From: Proteinivorax hydrogeniformans
Lineage (GTDB): Bacteria > Bacillota > Proteinivoracia > Proteinivoracales > Proteinivoracaceae
Assembly (NCBI RefSeq): GCF_040515995.1
Contig: NZ_CP159485.1
Coordinates: 2,769,628 to 2,833,627, forward strand
DNA: 64,000 nt
Direction of reading: 5' to 3'
The notes under the pieces were generated by a model, which was given only the letters and a program-made list of their open reading frames with translations, ran no database searches and had not been told where the DNA came from. Positions 8,176 to 16,768 of this stretch are shown here, piece after piece. The position numbers and the translations under genes are program-made. Within the stretch, counting starts at the first letter, position 1. Each line of letters begins with the position of its first letter.

Positions 8176-9051
8176 TTATATCTCTAGTGCTTTATAGGAT
8201 AACCTCTTTTTGGCTTGTTTTGTCCATCCTACAACTTTATCTGTATAGATCACATTGCTATGCTTTTTTAACACATCATAATGCTTGCCCATAGCTGCCT
8301 TATCGAATATTCCATAGTTCCCCTTTTTTTCTACCCAGCTGTTAAAACTACTTACATCGAAAGTTGGCTCTAAAGAGGTGTTTACTAATATTTTGTTATC
8401 ACCTAGTTTTTCAAAACCAGCACTATCGATAACTTTGGTATTTCTAGGAAGGTGTGTAGAAACTACGTCTGCTTCTTTAAGCAAATCGTCTAACTTTAAA
8501 TACTTCACTCCCGTATTCTCCACTTCTTTTTTTCTACTTCTATTATAATAGTACACTTCCATCCCGAAGCTCTGAGCTTTCTCAGCTAGCATCTTGCCTA
8601 ATGTGCCCATTCCGATAATGCCCAGCTTTTGCTCTGTTAACTCCGAGACTTCCTGCTGCCACTGATGCTCTCCATTACCTTGCATCAATCTGACTAGCTC
8701 GCTAATTATAAACTCGATAACCCCTTCATCTCCATAATCTCTAACGCCTAGTACTTTTATACCCTTACTATTAGCAGTTCTAATATCAACATTGGCGCTA
8801 TCCTCATCTATCAAGGTGCAACACATGCCTATGTACCTAATTTGCGAGCAACTTTGTATTACCTCTTTATCAATAGGAGTGTTCCATGATACTAACACTG
8901 CGTCAGCATCTTTTATTCTAGAAATAATTTCAGCATTACTTTTAGGAAAGTCATCGTGCAGCACCACTTGTTTCGCTATCTTTTCTAGTTCTTGTACTAC
9001 TTCATCTACTAGTCCTACATTGTCCACAGCTACTATTTTGTTTAGTTTCAT
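8176..9051 (-). CDS. D-2-hydroxyacid dehydrogenase-like protein lacking catalytic residues
   Basis: 291 residues with the two-domain fold of NAD-dependent D-isomer-specific 2-hydroxyacid dehydrogenases. The Rossmann motif GIIGMGTLG (about 144-152) and the following acceptor region YYYNRS are clear. The catalytic Arg-Glu-His set is not where it should be: the usual NxARG is NTSLEP (224-229), the DVxxxEP region is GIFDKAAM, and the TPHxAG region reads TDKVVG. It may bind NAD(P) without classical activity or have changed chemistry. I chose the ATG at 9051, two bases after the upstream stop, since GGAGG sits 6 bases before it. It forms an operon with the RocB-like gene. Confidence 0.8.
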   Translation of the reverse strand: MKLNKIVAVDNVGLVDEVVQELEKIAKQVVLHDDFPKSNAEIISRIKDADAVLVSWNTPIDKEVIQSCSQIRYIGMCCTLIDEDSANVDIRTANSKGIKVLGVRDYGDEGVIEFIISELVRLMQGNGEHQWQQEVSELTEQKLGIIGMGTLGKMLAEKAQSFGMEVYYYNRSRKKEVENTGVKYLKLDDLLKEADVVSTHLPRNTKVIDSAGFEKLGDNKILVNTSLEPTFDVSSFNSWVEKKGNYGIFDKAAMGKHYDVLKKHSNVIYTDKVVGWTKQAKKRLSYKALEI

Positions 9052-9052
9052 C

Positions 9053-10699
9053 TTATACCTCCAGTATTTCATTTATTAGCTCAAAAATTATTGTTGGAAC
9101 TCGCGTAAAAACATCGGGTCCATAAACTCTTTCCGTTGTTTTATGCAAATCTTTTCCCCATGGCCCGATATTAACAACCTGCATATTATGGCTTCGTAGC
9201 TTTTCAAAAGGTATTTTATAGACGTCATCCCATCCGGGGCTGTTTTCTTTAATCGCCTCGATATCCTTGATATTCCCTACAAATCCGCAATAGCTTAAAT
9301 CTGAAATTCCCATAAAGTATTGATTTGATTGATATTTTATGGAGTAATGCCGCGACGCTATTTCGTTGACTCGATTTTCTAGATTATATCTTTCTCCCCC
9401 CTCTAACAGCTGATTGTTGATGTGAGGGTAAAAGGGCCCTGATAGTCCTATAATTATCAAAGGATCATTACTACTAAGATTTTCAACTGTAAATTCTATA
9501 AGCTTAACCGCAACTTCTGGCAAAGTTATTTTCTTTTGCTGAAACTCTTCCTTAGCTAGAACTAGCTCCTCTTGATACTGCTTTTCAAAGGTTTCTCCAT
9601 TTTCTTCTAAGGCAAGTTTATATGCATCTGAAAAAGTAAGTACTTCCGGCTCATATTCTAACCCCTGATACTTGTCATTGTTCATACGACAGTATTGCTT
9701 ATAAGACATTTCGATTTCACTAATCGTTTGGTCCATTGCGTCGAAACAAAAGCTTTTCAAGTCATTTATAATATCGGTGGGCTGCTTAGTAAAGGTGAGC
9801 CAGTTAAAAAATCCTACTGCAGCCTCGGGAATTGATGCATCATAAACTTTTTTTCTATCTTTGAGGTGTACCCATATTGGTGGTGGGGTGGCGTCTTGAT
9901 TGTATACATCACACATTTTAGGGTTTAGCTCTGTTTTCCTTTGAATGTTAGCCAAAATCATAGACGGACTGACTCCTGCATATGGGTCTCCTATATGACT
10001 TTTTACACCTTTAATATAAATTATAGGCATTATCTTTCCTACAGAGCCCTCATACATAATCGCTTTATCCTTAACATTGTTAAAATAAGGCTCAGAGTTT
10101 ATAGCTAATACATATTTTAGATAGTGCTGCTTTGAAAGCTCATCCATCAAAGAAACTGCTGCAATCGCCCCTTTTGATATGGTCTCTTCATCGGGCACAG
10201 AGATAAATAGCACGTTACCTTTAAAATCATCCATTTTTGAAATCTTATCAATAAGCCCCATCTGAAGAGCAACTCCACCCTTCATGTCAGCGGTACCTCT
10301 ACCGAAAATCCAGTTTTCATTTTCTATATCATTAACTAGCATCTTACTTTTTTTCTTTCTTGACTTAAGCTTTTCTTTAAGTTCATCGGGTCTAAAAGCT
10401 ACATCTCTATATTTTCCAAACTCTTCAATTCCAATGGCATCATGGTGGTTTATTAGTACTATTGTTTCTTCAGATGTCCCCTTGACAAGTGCCCAAACAA
10501 CCTCGCGATGCAAGGCATCTTCAGGAATAGAGTAGGTTCCCACATAGTCAGGATTTTGAGTAAAATAATCCCTTTGCTTAAACCAATTCAGTATCAAATC
10601 TTCAATAATTGGTTCATAAATTGTGTTTGTATCACTTCTCACCGAAACCAGCTTATAAAATAACGATTCTATCAAGTTCTGCTCCTCTTTACTAAACAA
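9053..10699 (-). CDS. rocB: RocB-like M20-family amidohydrolase/peptidase
   Basis: About 548 residues, the length of the arginine-utilisation protein RocB rather than of ordinary 380-residue M20 peptidases. Metal-binding and catalytic motifs are present: INHHDAIG (His/Asp), GRGTADMKGG (bridging Asp), VPDEETISKGA (catalytic Glu pair), and SHIGDP. In Bacillus RocB belongs to arginine catabolism, but no other roc gene is here, so substrate is inferred from family only. The start is ambiguous: a GTG at 10708 touches the ribosome site AAAGGAG, so the in-frame TTG at 10699 is preferred. The gene is followed without a gap by the dehydrogenase-like gene. Confidence 0.8.
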   Translation of the reverse strand: MFSKEEQNLIESLFYKLVSVRSDTNTIYEPIIEDLILNWFKQRDYFTQNPDYVGTYSIPEDALHREVVWALVKGTSEETIVLINHHDAIGIEEFGKYRDVAFRPDELKEKLKSRKKKSKMLVNDIENENWIFGRGTADMKGGVALQMGLIDKISKMDDFKGNVLFISVPDEETISKGAIAAVSLMDELSKQHYLKYVLAINSEPYFNNVKDKAIMYEGSVGKIMPIIYIKGVKSHIGDPYAGVSPSMILANIQRKTELNPKMCDVYNQDATPPPIWVHLKDRKKVYDASIPEAAVGFFNWLTFTKQPTDIINDLKSFCFDAMDQTISEIEMSYKQYCRMNNDKYQGLEYEPEVLTFSDAYKLALEENGETFEKQYQEELVLAKEEFQQKKITLPEVAVKLIEFTVENLSSNDPLIIIGLSGPFYPHINNQLLEGGERYNLENRVNEIASRHYSIKYQSNQYFMGISDLSYCGFVGNIKDIEAIKENSPGWDDVYKIPFEKLRSHNMQVVNIGPWGKDLHKTTERVYGPDVFTRVPTIIFELINEILEV

Positions 10700-10731
10700 C
10701 CAACTCACTCCTTTAAAGTATTGTAAGTTAT

Positions 10732-11160
10732 CTATTTAGATTGAAAAATCAATACTCCTATAATCATTATCAGTATTCCGATGGGCTTGTTAACTGTAAG
10801 CGCGACTTTATCCATTCCAAAAAGCCCAAAGGTATCTATCAAAACTGCCACTAACAGTTGGGCAACTAATAAAATAGATATTGAAAATGCTGCCCCTAAA
10901 AGAGACACTCCTTTCATTGCGCTAAAGACAATGCCAACCCCCAGCACTCCTCCTAAGAGGTAAAGCTTGTTTACTTCCCCTATTTTACTAACATCCCCTT
11001 CACGCCAGAAGCTTAATAGTATTAAAGATGCTATAAAACCTACACCATGTACTATAGCCGTTGTCTCAACCCCACCTACTTTAGTGCTTACATTAGCGTT
11101 AAAAGCACTTTGTACACTGATAAAAACACCAGCCATCATTGAGTATAAAATACCTAGCAT
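10732..11160 (-). CDS. YdcZ-type (DUF606) DMT-superfamily membrane transporter
   Basis: 142 residues with five hydrophobic helices (about 1-22, 34-52, 67-85, 89-110, 122-140), the size and pattern of the YdcZ/DUF606 half-size members of the drug/metabolite transporter superfamily, which probably work as dimers. The N-terminal helix keeps the small-residue/polar pattern GVFISVQSAFNANVS typical of the family. ATG at 11160 with AGGAGG 8 bases upstream. It lies just upstream of, and in the same direction as, the RocB-like gene (33 bases), so the three genes may be one unit. Cargo unknown. Confidence 0.8.
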   Translation of the reverse strand: MLGILYSMMAGVFISVQSAFNANVSTKVGGVETTAIVHGVGFIASLILLSFWREGDVSKIGEVNKLYLLGGVLGVGIVFSAMKGVSLLGAAFSISILLVAQLLVAVLIDTFGLFGMDKVALTVNKPIGILIMIIGVLIFQSK

Positions 11161-11241
11161 TAAAATCCTCCTAGTTCTGTTTTGTTAACCTCATTATATT
11201 ATAACGCATTTATAAACATTAGTGTAGGTTGGCTAACTTTT

Positions 11242-11311
11242 ATAAAGCGAAACTTCAATCAGTAGGTTTTTTTTCCTACTGATTGTTAGTTAAGCCAATC
11301 GGGCTTTTACT
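11242..11311. repeat. 70-bp direct repeat, copy 1, with internal perfect hairpin
   Basis: This 70-base sequence recurs without change at 11388-11457. It contains AATCAGTAGG, eight T, CCTACTGATT, a perfect 10-bp stem, then a second conserved part ending CCAATCGGGCTTTTACT. Confidence 0.9.
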
Positions 11312-11378
11312 GGCTGTTGACCCCACTTACAGTTTATGGTTTTTCCACTAAATGTTAAAGTGGGGTTTTACAGCCAGT
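11310..11378. repeat. Large two-part palindrome between the repeats
   Basis: CTGGCTGT and ACCCCACTT on the left pair with AAGTGGGGT and ACAGCCAG on the right, enclosing a central region of about 28 bases. The whole forms a long imperfect hairpin, and it sits exactly between the two 70-bp copies. Confidence 0.8.
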
Positions 11379-11387
11379 TAACCTGCG

Positions 11388-11457
11388 ATAAAGCGAAACT
11401 TCAATCAGTAGGTTTTTTTTCCTACTGATTGTTAGTTAAGCCAATCGGGCTTTTACT
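11388..11457. repeat. 70-bp direct repeat, copy 2
   Basis: Identical to 11242-11311, offset by 146 bases, in the same orientation. The intergenic stretch 11161-11512 holds nothing else apart from this repeat structure and a terminator. Confidence 0.9.
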
Positions 11458-11463
11458 CTTAAT

Positions 11464-11496
11464 TAAAACCCTGTTGACTCCACATCAACAGGGTTT
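11464..11496 (-). terminator. Intrinsic terminator of the S9 peptidase gene
   Basis: On the minus strand AAACCCTGTTGA pairs with TCAACAGGGTTT (7-base loop), followed by TTAATT. It lies 17 bases after the stop at 11513. Confidence 0.85.
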
Positions 11497-11512
11497 CTCT
11501 AAACAAGATTAT

Positions 11513-13561
11513 TTATCCACGATAGTAATTAAACCAGCTAACTAAGCGTTCTAGTCGGTCTAGCCTGTGAATCGGCCTGCTTGGTCCGTGAAATTCGTTG
11601 GGATACCGTACCATGATAGCTTCTTTGCCCAATCTTTTTAAAGCTATATAAAACTCTTCGGTTTGTGCAACTGAAACTCGAAGATCATTTTCACCATGCA
11701 TAAGCATCACAGGAGTAGTTACGTTCTCCACGTGACCTATAGGTGAGTGCTTGATTAAGTGAGCATAGTCGCTCCATGGCTTGCCACCGTATTCATACTC
11801 GTCTGCTAGTGTAATATCTGAAGTGCCGTACCCACTTAACATGTTAGTTACGCTGGCTCCTGCACATATAGCTTTAAACCTGTCTGTTTGTGTAGAGATC
11901 CAGCAAGCCATATAGCCTCCATACGACCAGCCGTGCATAAACATTTTATCTGTGTCTATAAATCCTCTTGCCACAAGTGCATCCACCCCAGCTAATACGT
12001 CAGCATAGTCTCTGTCGCCCCAGTTCTTATCTATGACACAGGCAAACTGCTGTCCATAGGTTTCGCTACCCCTTGGGTTGGTGTATAAAACAACATACCC
12101 TTGGGCTGCAATGGCCTGAGCTAAAAACATAAATGATGGCCCATAGGCGCTGTGTGGACCGCCGTGCACTAATAAAACCATTGGATACTTTTGGCTATCA
12201 TCAAATTCTGGTGGATAGATTACCCAACCATCAATATTTTCTCCATCATCACTTTTGTAGGTAAATTCCTCCCACTTTCCAAGAGAAACCTCTTCTGTAT
12301 ATCGGGTATTTAAGTTAGATATCTGCTTTTCTTCATTTCCGTCATATACATAAATCTCATCTGGTTTAACAGGAGTTGTGTAAACATAAACTATGTTATC
12401 ATTGGCCACCTTTAGGTTAGCTATAGACCTATCTCTTGCTGCTAAGATAGCTCTTGGCTGTGCCTTAGGCTCTACCTCATAAACGCAACCAGCCCCTCTA
12501 TCTAACATTAAAAATACTAGTTTATCCCCTCTCCATCCTTTAGGTCCCCTTACCGTCCTATCTATTTTTGCTGTAACGTTTTGAACATCTTTCTCTGTAA
12601 GAGGTTTGGGATGCTGGGCTTTTTTAAGCATATCCATAAATGTATTGATATTAGCAATCCATAAATGGGTACTAGTAGATGCCCCCTCGATGTTGTTATG
12701 ACCTAGAAATGCCAAGTAATTTCCACAAGGAGACCAGCTTGGACTATATGTAGGGCCAGGTGCATCGTATATTAAATGCGGCTGTTTGGCTTCAATATCC
12801 CAAAGCCATAAATCACTTTTTTGCTCAAGATCAGCATTTTCTGTCCTACGCCCACTTACTATAATGTACTTTCCACATGGTGATAAAGTTGGGCTGCTGT
12901 GATCAAAGTCCCCAGAAGTTATTTGCTCGCCTTCAGGCTTTACATCTGGATCAAACTTATGTGGGACAGGCGTAATAAATATCTGCGATCTTACATCACC
13001 ATAAAAGCCCAAACCATCTCTTTTATAATCAAACCTTGTAACGACCTTTACGGCATTTTCTTTTTTTTCATCGCTATCGTCTTTGTCACTGTGGGGTTTG
13101 TCAGCAATTTTAATAAGGCGCTCTCTGTCATATTCAGGAGCTCCAGGGTAGGGGGTCCAATTATCCCTATCATTGCTAAACACATCAGCATTATAAATTA
13201 TATTTTCACCATCCGGGGTCCAAATTAACGGTCCAGAAACTGACTGTTTAGTTGGCACTGACCAAGCTTCTCCTCCCGCTAAGGGCAGAATCCAAATCTT
13301 ACTTTTTTTCTCTCTAGACGATATAAACGCAATCCTACTACCATCTGGAGAAAAAACTGGACTCCGATCCTTACCAGAAAAGGTAAGTTGGGTTATGTTC
13401 TCAGCTTTTAGATCTACCAAAAAAATATTAGATGTTGTTTTATCCTTTTCTTTATCAACCTTTTGCTCTACATAGACAACCTTCTGCTCATCTGGCGAAA
13501 TATCCATACCGCTAACATTTTTTAACCTATAGAAATCTTCTACTTTAATCTTGTTTTCCAA
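11513..13561 (-). CDS. S9-family serine peptidase (acylaminoacyl-peptidase type)
   Basis: 682 residues: an N-terminal beta-propeller of WD40/PD40-like repeats (SPDGSRIAFIS, SPCGNYLAFLG and similar) to about residue 415, then an alpha/beta-hydrolase domain. The nucleophile elbow is GWSYGGY, the acid loop GENDLRVSV and the histidine FHGPSRP, giving an intact triad. No signal peptide remains once the TTG at 13561 is taken as the start; that TTG follows GGGAGGGG by 5 bases, whereas the longer hydrophobic N-terminal extension has no ribosome site. The enzyme should be a cytosolic oligopeptidase that trims peptides, consistent with growth on protein. Confidence 0.92.
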   Translation of the reverse strand: MENKIKVEDFYRLKNVSGMDISPDEQKVVYVEQKVDKEKDKTTSNIFLVDLKAENITQLTFSGKDRSPVFSPDGSRIAFISSREKKSKIWILPLAGGEAWSVPTKQSVSGPLIWTPDGENIIYNADVFSNDRDNWTPYPGAPEYDRERLIKIADKPHSDKDDSDEKKENAVKVVTRFDYKRDGLGFYGDVRSQIFITPVPHKFDPDVKPEGEQITSGDFDHSSPTLSPCGKYIIVSGRRTENADLEQKSDLWLWDIEAKQPHLIYDAPGPTYSPSWSPCGNYLAFLGHNNIEGASTSTHLWIANINTFMDMLKKAQHPKPLTEKDVQNVTAKIDRTVRGPKGWRGDKLVFLMLDRGAGCVYEVEPKAQPRAILAARDRSIANLKVANDNIVYVYTTPVKPDEIYVYDGNEEKQISNLNTRYTEEVSLGKWEEFTYKSDDGENIDGWVIYPPEFDDSQKYPMVLLVHGGPHSAYGPSFMFLAQAIAAQGYVVLYTNPRGSETYGQQFACVIDKNWGDRDYADVLAGVDALVARGFIDTDKMFMHGWSYGGYMACWISTQTDRFKAICAGASVTNMLSGYGTSDITLADEYEYGGKPWSDYAHLIKHSPIGHVENVTTPVMLMHGENDLRVSVAQTEEFYIALKRLGKEAIMVRYPNEFHGPSRPIHRLDRLERLVSWFNYYRG

Positions 13562-13738
13562 TTGAACCCCTCCCAAATTTAAGAATTTAAACCTGTGTAA
13601 CAATAGTGTAACAGATGTAAAGATTATAAACAACAAAATAGTCTCAATATTGTTTAGTTATTTATAATATTAAGATTACTGCTTTGGCATTCTGTAAACT
13701 ATACCCGTATACTTCTTAGCTTCAATAAGCTACAATTG

Positions 13739-14638
13739 TTATTTGGCATTTTGAAGAGCTTTTTGGGCAAGCTCTTTTGCCCCTTTTAGAGTTTTTGAAG
13801 CAGCAAAGAAAAGGCCTGTATGGCAGAAAATAGCGTCACTAACTCCTGAAAGATTAGCAAGCTCTTGGTTTTCTTTTCCCGCCCATTTTCTAGGAAGCTG
13901 CATTCTATCCTTTTTATCCTTTCCCCTTACAGTTTGGAGGGCATACCTATTATTATCCGGATATATCGCTAGCATAACCTCCTCCTCTTCGTCGATATCG
14001 ATTATTGTTTCCTGCCAAGGACAGTTTACATCTAGCACTAAAATATTAGGATTTTCCCTACGTGTAAAAGCGTTGATAACCTCATCTCTTCCCTTTAAAA
14101 CCCCAAAGCTTTGGGATATAGTGTTCTTTAATACCTGCGAGCAGACCCTTACCCCGTTGTAAAAGGCAGCATCTTCGCTCTCAGCAGAGTACCAAGGTGG
14201 ATTAAACCCTGACAACATTGCTGATATGTTCATAAGACGAAAAGTTTCGTTTTCAGGCCTTATTCCGTTATCTAGTGCATCGATCCCTGTTATTAACACT
14301 TTATCCACATGCTGATGTGCCGACTGAATCTCTTCTTTAGTTAAGGAACCATCAAATGCCCTGATCACTTCATAACCATACTCTCGCCAAATCAGACCGC
14401 TAGCTGCATAAGGAATTTCATCACTCCGATACTCTTTGTCCTCGCCATGATGGTCAAACTTTCCTCCGCCTACGTCATAAACTATATCTAACTTCTCTAG
14501 AGTATCAGGATCCCTCGTTCTTACAACTTCTATATCAAATATCTGCTGCAATATTGCTGTTGCCATTAGTTCATCTGCATGAAATCTGCCGTCGTGTGTG
14601 CCGACTTTTTTATATGGTTTTGTGTTTATTTTAATCAC
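13739..14638 (-). CDS. MYG1-family protein (DHH-like phosphoesterase fold)
   Basis: 299 residues matching the MYG1/UPF0160 family: N-terminal THDGRFHADE, then DVGGGKFDHH, which supply metal ligands like those of DHH phosphoesterases. Eukaryotic MYG1 is an RNA exonuclease; bacterial members are uncharacterised. GTG at 14638 is very close to the GAGGG site, so the start is not certain, but the conserved motif begins only 14 residues in, so little can change. It stands alone, separated from the upstream hydrolase gene by a group II intron. Confidence 0.88.
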   Translation of the reverse strand: MIKINTKPYKKVGTHDGRFHADELMATAILQQIFDIEVVRTRDPDTLEKLDIVYDVGGGKFDHHGEDKEYRSDEIPYAASGLIWREYGYEVIRAFDGSLTKEEIQSAHQHVDKVLITGIDALDNGIRPENETFRLMNISAMLSGFNPPWYSAESEDAAFYNGVRVCSQVLKNTISQSFGVLKGRDEVINAFTRRENPNILVLDVNCPWQETIIDIDEEEEVMLAIYPDNNRYALQTVRGKDKKDRMQLPRKWAGKENQELANLSGVSDAIFCHTGLFFAASKTLKGAKELAQKALQNAK

Positions 14639-14735
14639 CCTCTTAATCGAATATTGAAGCCTTTTATTATTTTTTTCTAAGTAAGCATTATTATGTATAA
14701 GTTGAAAGTGGTTTTGTTTAAGTTCCTAAGCGGCA

Positions 14736-15192
14736 ATCGAGTAGGAGGCGGTGACTAACCGCCGTCCTCTCACACCACCATGCATACGGACCCGTACACA
14801 GCGGTTCGATAGGTTTAAGCGGTACTATGACTTGAACTGACTTCTGAGTGTTCAGCTATATCTCTCGATATAGGTTACTAAGAGAGAAAATTCCATTCTC
14901 TTGCAGTAGCATGCCACTCAGACCTCCCCAGGTAAGCACGTTAACCTTCCTCCCATATATCTGCCACATTTACTCCTTAGGATTCGGGTAGTGTTGGACT
15001 TTGTTTTGTTAGGCAAACTCGTCCGTCCTAAGCAAGCCTTATATGTGGTTTGTGTTCCTCAGACCGGGATTTTGCCTAGGGCTTCCTTCAGATTCCACCT
15101 CACGGTGGACACCCTTGCCTTCGACTAGTGGTTCCCACTACCAAGTCCACAGCGGACTTTCACCGCCAAGTTAACGCACATGCTGGACGCAC
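14736..15192 (-). mobile_element. ORF-less group II intron (about 457 nt)
   Basis: Read on the minus strand, it begins at 15192 with GTGCGTCCAGCATGTGCG, a typical group II 5' end, followed by domain I landmarks (GTGGACTTGGTAGTGGGAA, AGTCGAAGGCAAGGGTGTCC, GAGGTGGAATCTGAAGGAAG). It ends with a domain V-like hairpin, 14779-14813 (ACCGCTGTGTACGG, then CCGTATGCATGGTGGT), and domain VI ending TCCTACTCGAT at 14736. Domain IV holds no reverse transcriptase reading frame; about 110 bases lie where it should be. The element is therefore non-autonomous and needs a maturase from elsewhere, or is dead. Its 5' end abuts a terminator, an insertion habit known for bacterial class C introns. Ends are accurate to a few bases. 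Confidence 0.85.
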
Positions 15193-15194
15193 CT

Positions 15195-15223
15195 AGAAAA
15201 GAGACAGCTTTCACTGTCTCTTT
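15195..15223 (-). terminator. Intrinsic terminator of the hydrolase gene
   Basis: Minus strand: AAAGAGACAG, 6-base loop, CTGTCTCTTT then TTCTAG. The group II intron starts two bases further on. Confidence 0.85.
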
Positions 15224-15238
15224 CTTAAAGCCTGCTTT

Positions 15239-16117
15239 TTAGTTGGATAAAAAGTTATCTACACGTTCTTTAATATATGCATTTCTTTTTTCTGATAATG
15301 AATAAAAATGACTACAATCTTTAAGTAAATGTGCTTCTACGTTAGGGAATAACTTTTTAGCCCTTTTAACCACTTTCTCTGCTGGAAAAACCGGATCTTT
15401 TTTGCCGGCAAACAGCAATATAGGAGAGTTGAAAGTCTTACACTCTTTTGCTTTAACTTTATTAGGAAACTGCATGTTCGTTTTTACATAGTCAAAGCAT
15501 AGACGATTCATATCTAGGGTGTTTTGGTCAATATTTTCAGTATCATTTACCATTGCATTAAGTGCCTTTTCAAGATAGGTGTCTTTTTTAGTGGTTGTGT
15601 ATAACAATTTTGAGATACTCATCTTAATCAAAAATTTCTTTGATACATTTTTAAAACCTGCTGGAACAAACAAGACTGCTTTAGAAATCTTTTCTGGAGC
15701 CACACACATAAGTTTAGTTAAAATCCCCCCACCAAAGGACTCTCCCATGCAAGCTACTTGACTAAAACCTAAGGAATCTATAACATCAGAAGCCCACTGA
15801 CCATATTCGTGCGTCTTATGGGATAAAATGCGCTGCTCACTTTTCCCAGGTTGCCCTATGGTGTCAACAGCATAAACTAGATAGTCTTTTAGTAAACCCT
15901 CGTTTTGCTTTAATGAATGAGCTGCAGTGCCGTTGTTTCTATGAAAAAACAATATAGGCTTTGCATCTTTTCTGCCTGACTTTAAAACATGGGTTTTGCC
16001 AAACCTTGTATCCACATATATATCTTCGCAGTCTAACTTTAGATTTTTAACTTGTCTGTTGTAAAACTCTTTTATTTCTTTTTCTCCATCTGAGGTTGTG
16101 TAAATACCACTACTCAA
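15239..16117 (-). CDS. Alpha/beta hydrolase
   Basis: 292 residues with the alpha/beta-hydrolase pattern: oxyanion region ILFFHRNNG, nucleophile elbow GESFGGG at about residue 126, acid FAGKKDPVFP and histidine DCSHFY near the end, so the catalytic triad is complete. No signal peptide. TTG start at 16117 behind GAGGGAG; no better start is seen. Substrate cannot be inferred; family members include esterases, lipases and C-C hydrolases. Followed by its own terminator and the intron. Confidence 0.85.
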   Translation of the reverse strand: MSSGIYTTSDGEKEIKEFYNRQVKNLKLDCEDIYVDTRFGKTHVLKSGRKDAKPILFFHRNNGTAAHSLKQNEGLLKDYLVYAVDTIGQPGKSEQRILSHKTHEYGQWASDVIDSLGFSQVACMGESFGGGILTKLMCVAPEKISKAVLFVPAGFKNVSKKFLIKMSISKLLYTTTKKDTYLEKALNAMVNDTENIDQNTLDMNRLCFDYVKTNMQFPNKVKAKECKTFNSPILLFAGKKDPVFPAEKVVKRAKKLFPNVEAHLLKDCSHFYSLSEKRNAYIKERVDNFLSN

Positions 16118-16237
16118 TTTTTCTCCCTCATTTCAATGCCATTTATGAAATGTCAGCTGTTTTAGGTTTTTGCTGCTACATCCTCACTTTTAATTTTTTT
16201 CGACAACTTTAACCAATAACCTCTCCTACTCCCTATT

Positions 16238-16251
16238 ATTTCCCGGAAAAT
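16238..16251. promoter_or_regulatory. Near-match to a Noc binding site
   Basis: ATTTCCCGGAAAAT differs by one base from the palindromic Noc-binding core ATTTCCCGGGAAAT known from Bacillus. It lies in a 210-base intergenic region; a noc gene is present at 56838. A chance match is possible. Confidence 0.3.
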
Positions 16252-16327
16252 TTCCTGTTTCGACAACTATGCTTTCACCTGCTACTTTCTCGCCCTTGTA
16301 TTTTGTGCGAATTCCATAGAAACTTCT

Positions 16328-16677
16328 TTATATCAGATCCCAAAAAAGCCGCTTTAGCCAGCTTGTTTTTGCCTCTTTTTCTAGTTTTAAATTCTCCTCT
16401 TTAATCCATTTGATAGCTCTATCTTCAGTGGCAAAGAGTATATAATCTGGAGTATCAAAAACATTTTCTTCAAAAAAATAGATTTTGTCAAACTCATATT
16501 GTGAAATGTCCTCATTTAAACAAGCCATATAAAAACGACCATCTTCTAACACTTTTTCTTTTTCTTCTTCTGCGCCTAGCATATAGTTAAAATCTTTTTC
16601 ACCTTTAGGTAGCCAGTCGATTTTTGCTTTTCTCTTCTCTTCTCTTCTTCGGTGTTAATATAATAATTCTTTTCCAT
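16328..16677 (-). pseudogene. Unknown small gene broken at a (AGAGA)3 repeat
   Basis: An ATG at 16677 behind GGGGG opens a frame (MEKNYYINTEEEKRR) that goes out of frame at three copies of AGAGA (16631-16645, minus strand) and soon stops. The following sequence is open in another frame and encodes KIDWLPKGEKDFNYMLGAEE and on to the stop at 16328. Removing exactly one 5-base unit joins both into a 114-residue acidic protein ending in a Trp/Lys-rich tail. A shorter product could start at the internal ATG at 16582 (84 residues) but has no good ribosome site. I do not recognise the family. The state may be a mutation, a reversible slippage switch, or a sequencing error. Confidence 0.6.
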
Positions 16678-16768
16678 AAATACCCCCTATGACTTAATTA
16701 TATATTTTATAACCATCTAATTTCCACTGAAAAGCCAGTTAGGTGTTGGCTTATTTCTTTAGCCAAGG

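Noticed and set aside
16196..16270. TTTCGACAACT occurring twice about 60 bases apart
   Set aside because: Only 11 bases match and flanks do not align, so it is not treated as a repeat element.
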